NCBI GenBank assembly: GCA_003477185.1
Contig: DMTJ01000505.1
Coordinates: 1-10,563 of the forward strand
DNA: 10,563 nucleotides
Reading direction: 5' to 3'
Source: Lentisphaeria bacterium
GTDB taxonomy: Bacteria; Verrucomicrobiota; Lentisphaeria; JABSQK01; UBA12247
Of this stretch, positions 5,884 through 10,563 are shown piece after piece (within the stretch, counting starts at the first letter, position 1; each line of letters opens with the position of its first letter). The notes under the pieces are model-generated. The model was given only the letters and a program-made list of their open reading frames with translations, searched no databases and was not told the origin of the DNA. The position numbers and the translations under genes are program-made.

Positions 5884-8210
5884 CCGCGCCTCTTCTTGTC
5901 ACGCTTTTCCTGCTTTGCACTTTTAGGGCGCTTTGAGCTTCTAGCGTTTTTGGCGTCTTTGGCAGGTGGCCGAGCTGGCTTGCTGCCTTTCTTCTTGGCC
6001 TTGGTCCCGGGCTTGGGGTCAATGCTCACCGGGATGAAATCCAGAAAGCGCTTGGCCACGTTGACTTTGGCAACGATCACGGACAACTCTGTGCCGGTGG
6101 TGATCACGTCGCCCGTGCGGCGGCCGCGAAGTTCCCTACGCGCTGCATCATAGTCGAAGAAGTCGTGCTCGAGATGGCTGATGTGCACCATGCCGATGGC
6201 CTGGACTTGGGGAATGTCGACCATTGCGCCGTGATTGCGGACATCGGTTACGATGACCCGGTAGGGTAGGGGATTGCCACGCTCGAGTTGTTCGCTGAAA
6301 TAGCGTAGCTTCTTCAGCTCGACCACGTCGCGCTCTGCCCGCTTGGCCCGGTTTTCAAGTTCCGAGCAGTGCAATGCAATCTCTGCAACATCATGCGGCG
6401 GGTAGGGGGTCTTTGCGCGGAGCAAGGCGGCCTTCAGCATTCGATGCTCGACGAGATCCGGGTAGCGCCGGATAGGAGAGGTGAAATGGCTGTAAAACTC
6501 TTTGGCAAGGCCGTAGTGCCCTACTTGCTGGTGGGAGTAGGCGGCGCGTTTGAGGGAACGCAGCACAGCAGTGTTCCAGGCATGGGCCGTGGGCAGATCT
6601 GCGATGTTTTCCAGGAGCGCATTCATGTTCTCGCGGCGGGTGAGATCGCCCGGAATGATGCCAGATGCGACCAGACGTTCCTCGAGCTCGGCGAGCTTGA
6701 GCGGGTCGGGCTCTTCGTGAATGCGATGCATGTGCGTCCAGCCCTTGAGGCTCAGCGCGCGGCAGACTTCCTGGTTGGCCAGGATCATACATTCTTCGAT
6801 CAGCTGATGCGCCTCGTCGGTGGTCTGGGGCTGGAGTGCTTCAATGCGGCCATCATCGCCGACGACGATGCGGATTTCCGGGACCGACATTTCCAAGGAT
6901 CCCGCGGCGAAGCGCTCTGCACGCAGTTTCCGCGCCAGACGGTTTACTGCGAGGAGCTTATCCGCAGCCTTGCGGGTAATGAAGTCGGGGAGCTTGTCCT
7001 CGGGCGCTTCCAGGACTTCGAGCGCTTGCTCGTAGCTGAGGCGAAGGCGGCTGTGGATGACGGTCTCCGCAAAGTTGACTTTCTTGATCTCTGCCTCATC
7101 ACTGAGGGTGATAAAGACGCTGAATGCCAGGCGGTCTCGGTTCTCTTGGAGGCTGCAGAGGCCGTTTGAGAGTTGCTCGGGCAGCATCGGGATGACGCGG
7201 TCCGGCAGGTAAACGCTGGTGGCGCGCTCAAGGGCGCATTCGTCAAGGGCGGAACCGGGTTGGACAAAATGACTGACGTCTGCGATGTGCACGCCCAAGC
7301 GCCAACCGAGCTTGGTGCGCTCGAGAGAGAGGGCATCGTCAAAATCGCGGGCAGTGGCGGGATCGATGGTAAAGACAAAGCGCTTGCGGAAGTCGACGCG
7401 CTCGGCGATCGTACTCTCGTCGATGGTGGCTTTCTCTGCCTCGTCGATGACGGCCGCAGGGAATTCCAGCGGGAGGTCGTGGGACTTGATCACAGAGAGG
7501 GTGTCGAATGCCGGATCGTCTTCGGGGCCGATCACCTCGACAATACGCCCTTCAGGAGCCTGCTGTGGATCTTCCCATGGGTCTAGCTCCACCAGGACGC
7601 GGTCGCCCTCCTGGGCACCCGCAGTCTCGGCCACGACGATACGATGGCTGATGGTCGCCTGCATTGGCTCGACAAACCAGGCGCGATGTCCACGGCGGAC
7701 GGCACCTACTATGGTGCGGTTGGCACGTTCTTCGACACGTACGACGACGCCTTCGGAAAGACGGGATCCGGCTGCTTCTCGGCCTCTCGTGAGGCGTACT
7801 AGAACAGTGTCGCCAGGAAGGGCGGTGCCGGTGTTACTGCCAGGGATGAAGATCTCGCGCTTCGAGCCTTTAGCGGAGACGAAGGCGGCCCCTGAGCGAG
7901 TGAGGGTGATGGTGCCGCGAATCAAATCCGTGTCGCGGGCTAGGGCCAGGCCCTTGTGCTTGAGATTAACGACTATGCCTTCGGTCCTTAGGTCGTGCAG
8001 CAGCTCGGAAAGCTGGACGGTCTGCTCGTCTTGGAGGCCCATGGCCTCTGCCAGCTCAGAGAATCGCATGGGGCGATAGTCGGTCTGGCCCATAAATCGA
8101 AGAACTGTGCGGCGGTCCAGCGTGGGGGGCTGGCTACCGCCACGGCTCTTCTTTGGGGATTCTTCGTGTGAATGCTTGCTATTCTTCTGTGGTTTTTGCT
8201 TGCGGGTCAT
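5880..8210 (-). CDS. rnr: Ribonuclease R (RNB-family 3'-5' exoribonuclease)
   Basis: The 776-residue product (from the ATG at 8210) has the RNase R layout: a basic N-terminal extension (1-30), a winged-helix region (about 31-90), cold-shock domains (about 95-245), the RNB catalytic domain (about 270-600) and an S1 domain (about 648-725), then a Lys/Arg-rich tail (733-776). The metal-binding aspartates are D283, D289, D291 and D292 in FTIDPATARDFDDA; HIADVSHFV, YLPDRVIPMLP and FTSPIRRYPDL are the other family motifs. It degrades structured RNA processively. The start at 8210 has AGGA (minus, 8218-8215) four bases upstream; an in-frame ATG at 8324, 14 bp after the upstream stop, would add 38 unconserved-looking residues and cannot be excluded. 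It lies downstream of the binding-protein gene on the same strand. Confidence 0.96.
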   Translation of the reverse strand: MTRKQKPQKNSKHSHEESPKKSRGGSQPPTLDRRTVLRFMGQTDYRPMRFSELAEAMGLQDEQTVQLSELLHDLRTEGIVVNLKHKGLALARDTDLIRGTITLTRSGAAFVSAKGSKREIFIPGSNTGTALPGDTVLVRLTRGREAAGSRLSEGVVVRVEERANRTIVGAVRRGHRAWFVEPMQATISHRIVVAETAGAQEGDRVLVELDPWEDPQQAPEGRIVEVIGPEDDPAFDTLSVIKSHDLPLEFPAAVIDEAEKATIDESTIAERVDFRKRFVFTIDPATARDFDDALSLERTKLGWRLGVHIADVSHFVQPGSALDECALERATSVYLPDRVIPMLPEQLSNGLCSLQENRDRLAFSVFITLSDEAEIKKVNFAETVIHSRLRLSYEQALEVLEAPEDKLPDFITRKAADKLLAVNRLARKLRAERFAAGSLEMSVPEIRIVVGDDGRIEALQPQTTDEAHQLIEECMILANQEVCRALSLKGWTHMHRIHEEPDPLKLAELEERLVASGIIPGDLTRRENMNALLENIADLPTAHAWNTAVLRSLKRAAYSHQQVGHYGLAKEFYSHFTSPIRRYPDLVEHRMLKAALLRAKTPYPPHDVAEIALHCSELENRAKRAERDVVELKKLRYFSEQLERGNPLPYRVIVTDVRNHGAMVDIPQVQAIGMVHISHLEHDFFDYDAARRELRGRRTGDVITTGTELSVIVAKVNVAKRFLDFIPVSIDPKPGTKAKKKGSKPARPPAKDAKNARSSKRPKSAKQEKRDKKRRG

Positions 8211-8338
8211 TGAATCCTGCTTGTCTGTCTGTTTCGCGGCATCAGCGCCGCAGGCTGCGGAGCAAGAGCGACCAAGGGGCCTGGTCTTTCCCAGTTCTGA
8301 ACGCATTGCAGTGCTTGGCTTCATCTAGGCCCCGGCCA
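8211..8338 (-). other. Gap between binding-protein gene and rnr, or rnr N-terminal extension
   Basis: This 128-bp stretch is open in the rnr frame and would be mostly coding if rnr starts at 8324. It contains two short inverted repeats on the minus strand: GACCA/TGGTC (8286-8282 with 8274-8270) and CCGCA/TGCGG (8260-8248). Neither is followed by a T-run. No clear promoter was seen, so rnr may be transcribed from the upstream gene. Confidence 0.3.
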
Positions 8339-9505
8339 TTACTCGCCTTTGGCTGTACTGATCCACTTGCGTACTGCGCGGCCGTCGCGGGGTTCGACTC
8401 CGAGGATTAGGCCGCTCTTGATGGCACCACCCTCGACGTTAAACTGCATAGGACCAGTGATCTGGTCTACCGTTTCCAACTGCTTCAGGCCCTGCAGAAT
8501 CGAGGCGCGGTCACTGGCACCAGCTGTCTGGATGGCCTTGATGATCAGATCAGCAGCATCGTAGCCAAGAGCAGTGTAGGAATTCGGCGAAACGTCTCTG
8601 TCATTCATTGCTTCGATAAACTCAACAGTGCCGGGCTGGGGATCGGTAGCGGAAAAGGCTGCGCAGAAAAAGCTCCGGAAGATCGAGGTGCCAGCGTTGT
8701 TCAGCAATAAGTCATCGTCCCAGTACATATTGCCACAGAACGGTTGCTCCATTTGGATATACTCGGCACCGGCCAAGATGGTAGGGACATCGGGGCTGCG
8801 TCCTGAAAGGAAAACTATTTCGGCGCCAGCCTTCTTTATCGCCTTGAGTTGCGGGAAAAAGCTCTTGTCGCCGCTAAAGTATGATTGCTCGCTGACAATC
8901 TCACCGCCCGCCTCGATGAACGCTGCCTTGAAGGCGTCCGCCAAGCCAGAGGCGTCGTAACTCGCCTTTTGGGTAAGAATGGCTGCCTTGAACAGTCCCT
9001 GCTGGCGAACTGCGTGATCCACCAGTGCCTTCGCCTGGAAGGTGTCATCGAAGCAGTTACGAAACAGGTACTGGCTCTTGCCGGGCAGGCCATTGAGTGT
9101 AGCGGACGGGGTTATCGTCGGTGTTTGGCTAGCTTCGATCGAGCTAATGATCTCGTGACAGACATCGCCTGTCACAGGGCCGATGATGGCCACTACGCCT
9201 TCGTTGACAAGATTCCGGTAGGCTGAACTTGGAGATTGCATCTTCTCGTCGATCTGCCAGTTGTCATAGACGGATCGAGTCTGTAGCACAAGATGCGTGT
9301 ATTCGCCCAATTCCTGCTTACGATTTGCCTCAGAAACCCGCTGTCGGACTCCACCACTGATCCCGGCGCCCAGCTTGACCAGCGGCATATCCAGCGGAAC
9401 AAGAATGCCAATTTTTACGGTTTTGTTCTCTGGTTCGGGCTCAGGTTTCCCACAGGAAACGAGGGAGAGGGCAATAAGGAAGATTAGAAAAGTATTTTTT
9501 CGCAT
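8339..9505 (-). CDS. ABC-type branched-chain amino-acid binding lipoprotein (LivJ/LivK-like)
   Basis: The 388-residue product opens with a lipoprotein signal (MRKNTFLIFLIALSLVSC, lipobox L15-V-S-C18), then a Pro/Glu linker (PEPEPE) and a type I periplasmic binding fold. Family motifs are VKIGILVPL (30-38), VVAIIGPVTGDV (104-115), TPTITPSAT (128-136), YLFRNCFDDTFQAKAL (146-161), YDASGLADAFKAAF (183-196), GYDAADLIIKAI (314-325) and GPMQFN (351-356). Such proteins capture amino acids, amides, urea or other small solutes for an ABC importer, or act as sensor subunits; the ligand cannot be read here. No permease or ATPase gene is in the window. The ATG at 9505 gives a complete signal peptide; its ribosome-binding site is weak. 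It is divergent from the toxin-antitoxin pair. Confidence 0.92.
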   Translation of the reverse strand: MRKNTFLIFLIALSLVSCGKPEPEPENKTVKIGILVPLDMPLVKLGAGISGGVRQRVSEANRKQELGEYTHLVLQTRSVYDNWQIDEKMQSPSSAYRNLVNEGVVAIIGPVTGDVCHEIISSIEASQTPTITPSATLNGLPGKSQYLFRNCFDDTFQAKALVDHAVRQQGLFKAAILTQKASYDASGLADAFKAAFIEAGGEIVSEQSYFSGDKSFFPQLKAIKKAGAEIVFLSGRSPDVPTILAGAEYIQMEQPFCGNMYWDDDLLLNNAGTSIFRSFFCAAFSATDPQPGTVEFIEAMNDRDVSPNSYTALGYDAADLIIKAIQTAGASDRASILQGLKQLETVDQITGPMQFNVEGGAIKSGLILGVEPRDGRAVRKWISTAKGE

Positions 9506-9665
9506 GCGTAACTCTACACGAGGAAGATGCCGCTGTCTTGAAGGATTATGTATTTATGTGGAAGAGGGATCTGCCACGGGGACGGAGAGGCGCTGATAGC
9601 TTGCACGGATGCGTGACTAGGGCGACTTACAGCTATATGAATCCACATTGCTTAAAGAGGTGAGT
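9506..9665. promoter_or_regulatory. Divergent region between the lipoprotein and antitoxin genes
   Basis: This 160-bp spacer is AT-richer than its surroundings. Toward the lipoprotein gene, CATAAT on the minus strand (9550-9545) matches five of six -10 bases. Toward the antitoxin, TATATG at 9634-9639 is a -10 candidate with GTGACT (9613-9618) as a poor -35 at 15 bp. The near-palindrome CACGGATGCGTG (9604-9615) could be an operator, since RHH antitoxins usually repress their own promoters; that is inference. AAAGAGGTGA (9654-9663) is a strong ribosome-binding site for the ATG at 9666. Confidence 0.4.
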
Positions 9666-10055
9666 ATGAGAACTGTTCAAATGACCCTTAAACCGGAATT
9701 AGTCGCAGCGGTTGATGCCTTGGCTGCTGAGTTGAAGACTAGTCGCTCTGCCTTCACTCGCGATCCGCTGCGTGCTGCGCTAAAACGCAGCGGCATCAAG
9801 CGCCGAGAGCAACAGCAGCAGGATGGATATACAAAATTTCCTGTGCAGACGGGTGAGTTTCTAACGTTGGACGACGGAGAGTTGAGCGATGCTGAAGCGT
9901 GGTCAAGTGCGCTGGTGCAACTTCCCGACTCCCGACCGTCGCCGTCCCGTGCTGCTTGTAGCGCGGGACTTGATCATCAATCGCCTTGGCGAAGTGACCG
10001 TGGTGCAGATCACCTCCACCATTCGCGACATTTCAAGCGAGGTCTTCCTGAATGA
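9666..10055 (+). CDS. Ribbon-helix-helix antitoxin of a MazEF-type pair, apparently extended by stop loss
   Basis: The N-terminal 42 residues (MRTVQMTLKPELVAAVDALA, then TSRSAFTRDPLRAALKR) are a ribbon-helix-helix DNA-binding domain: one beta strand and two helices. The next part (DGYTKFPVQTGEF, 53-65) is the toxin-binding motif seen in antitoxins paired with MazF. Related antitoxins are about 75-85 residues and stop at the toxin start. Here the frame runs 129 residues, overlapping mazF by 167 bp; residues 80-129 are rich in Ser, Arg, His and Pro and look like out-of-frame mazF sequence. The expected stop position reads TCA (9903-9905). P34 sits in the predicted second helix region. A TTG at 9648 was not chosen because AAAGAGGTGA favours 9666. 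The antitoxin may be impaired. Confidence 0.85.
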   Translation: MRTVQMTLKPELVAAVDALAAELKTSRSAFTRDPLRAALKRSGIKRREQQQQDGYTKFPVQTGEFLTLDDGELSDAEAWSSALVQLPDSRPSPSRAACSAGLDHQSPWRSDRGADHLHHSRHFKRGLPE

Positions 10056-10212
10056 GCGAGATGGAATGCCAAAGGCTTGCGTCGTAAACTGCGATCATCT
10101 GCATTGCGTGAGCTGCGGTAAAATTGGCGGCTTAGTCACTTCGCTTTCAAGGATTTTGATGCGGGCGGTCTCTGCGGCAATCGACTTTGCCTTGGATCTT
10201 TCAGTTGATTAG
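9889..10212 (+). CDS. mazF: MazF/PemK-family endoribonuclease toxin
   Basis: The 107-residue product has the MazF/PemK fold signature: GQVRWCNFPTPDRRRPVLLV (5-24), with the conserved Arg-Arg-Pro (18-20), LGEVTVVQITSTIRDISSEV (33-52), with the Thr/Ser of the active site in ITST (41-44), DGMPKACVVNCDHLHCV (58-74) and a C-terminal helix (86-104). MazF toxins cut mRNA at short sequence motifs and are blocked by the partner antitoxin. All usual core segments are present and the length is normal, so the toxin itself looks intact. The ATG lies inside the antitoxin frame, with GAG about five bases upstream, so translation is probably coupled. Position 6 is Gln (CAA) where Glu (GAA) is common in this subfamily, which links to the antitoxin stop question. 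Confidence 0.9.
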   Translation: MLKRGQVRWCNFPTPDRRRPVLLVARDLIINRLGEVTVVQITSTIRDISSEVFLNERDGMPKACVVNCDHLHCVSCGKIGGLVTSLSRILMRAVSAAIDFALDLSVD

Positions 10213-10238
10213 AGACCGCTGAGGTGATTGCTCGGTCT
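10213..10238. terminator. Possible bidirectional terminator hairpin after mazF
   Basis: AGACCG (10213-10218) and CGGTCT (10233-10238) form a perfect six-base stem around a 14-base loop, starting on the base after the mazF stop and touching the stop of the convergent gene. Its position between convergent genes suits a terminator, but there is no flanking T-run and the loop is long. Confidence 0.3.
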
Positions 10239-10563
10239 ACTGATCCGGTAGTAAAACAGGGGCGTTTGGGAAAGAAATTCCCCCTTCCTTAAGATCTGCA
10301 TAGCTCGCAGCCTTGAAACCATTGATGTTGCCGTCAAATAACGCGACCTTAATCCCCTCCTGAAAGGGATGATTCGATGGAACATCTGCCAGCAATAGGA
10401 GCTGCTCCGGATTGTCGACATCGGCGCGGAGCCCGCGACCGAAATAGCGATAGTGGTACTCCAGGTCAGCTTCTGCACTTGGGCACTTCAGGGTTATTCC
10501 TGCTGGCAGCGTGAGAGCGTCGATCTCACTTGGGAAATCCCCACTGTTGTGCGCTGCCTACTG
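10237..10563 (-). CDS. Prepilin-like (type II secretion/DUF1559-style) protein, C-terminal part, with an in-frame TAG
   Basis: Reading leftward, a frame of 106 residues ends at TAG 10239-10237. It resembles the C-terminal half of the prepilin-type proteins abundant in Verrucomicrobia, Lentisphaerae and Planctomycetes: a 'N-x-G-x-FP' turn (HNSGDFPSEID), a 'CPSA' segment (LKCPSAEAD), 'YHYRYFGRGLRA', 'LLLLADVPSNHPFQEG' and 'VALFDGNINGF', the last matching the usual 'NVLFADGHVEF' block with the His changed. The mature body of such proteins follows an N-terminal membrane helix, which would lie beyond the window. The frame has no ATG or GTG and is interrupted at 10560-10558 by TAG, where family members usually have Tyr. 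It is therefore either a pseudogene, a sequencing error or a recoded stop. The family call comes from remembered patterns and is moderate. Confidence 0.55.

Noticed and set aside
6369..7169. Long open frame on the plus strand opposite rnr (266 codons), and another at 7285-8079
   Set aside because: Both lie wholly antisense to well-conserved RNase R coding sequence, have no recognisable domain, and arise from codon bias in a GC-rich gene.
8248..8260. CCGCA-GGC-TGCGG hairpin as a terminator of the binding-protein gene
   Set aside because: The stem is short, has no following T-run, and may lie within the rnr N-terminal coding region.
10209..10478. Minus-strand frame of 89 codons at the right end
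   Set aside because: Its translation has no family character, whereas the neighbouring frame ending at 10237 gives a prepilin-like sequence over the same region.

Overview
The window looks like a stretch of ordinary bacterial chromosome from a member of the PVC group, most likely Verrucomicrobiota or a relative. The pointers are inferences from protein style: a DUF481 barrel with a PVC-type N-terminal region, a membrane-anchored Ser/Thr kinase with a DWG motif, a small Minf_1886-type protein, and a prepilin-like protein with a modified 'ADGH'-type C-terminus. GC content is moderate and coding is dense. No rRNA, tRNA, CRISPR array, insertion sequence or phage gene was seen.

Layout. 1-841 (minus): rplU (L21), a HIT-family hydrolase and the start of a Minf_1886-like gene, in that transcriptional order, with an 8-bp gap and then a GTGA overlap. 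949-1962 (minus): a secreted DUF481 outer-membrane barrel protein. 2062-5872 (plus): a compact run of trpC, a transmembrane Ser/Thr protein kinase, larB and a small membrane protein, joined by a TAATG overlap, an ATGA overlap and a 6-bp gap. 5880-8210 (minus): rnr (RNase R), converging on the membrane protein gene with 7 bp between the stops. 8339-9505 (minus): a lipoprotein of the branched-chain amino-acid binding family. 9666-10212 (plus): a ribbon-helix-helix antitoxin and MazF-type toxin pair. 10237-10563 (minus): the C-terminal part of a prepilin-like protein, cut by the window edge.

How the genes relate. The rplU cluster is housekeeping. The trpC-kinase-larB-membrane protein group should be co-transcribed and partly translationally coupled, but the four products share no obvious pathway, so a functional link is open. 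The binding protein lies upstream of rnr on the same strand with a 128-bp gap and has no permease or ATPase gene nearby.

The most interesting observations are signs of decay near the right end. The antitoxin frame runs about 50 codons into mazF because the codon where a stop would be expected reads TCA. The antitoxin also carries a proline inside its predicted DNA-binding helix region. The prepilin-like frame is interrupted by TAG where family members usually have Tyr. I found no convincing new multi-gene system.
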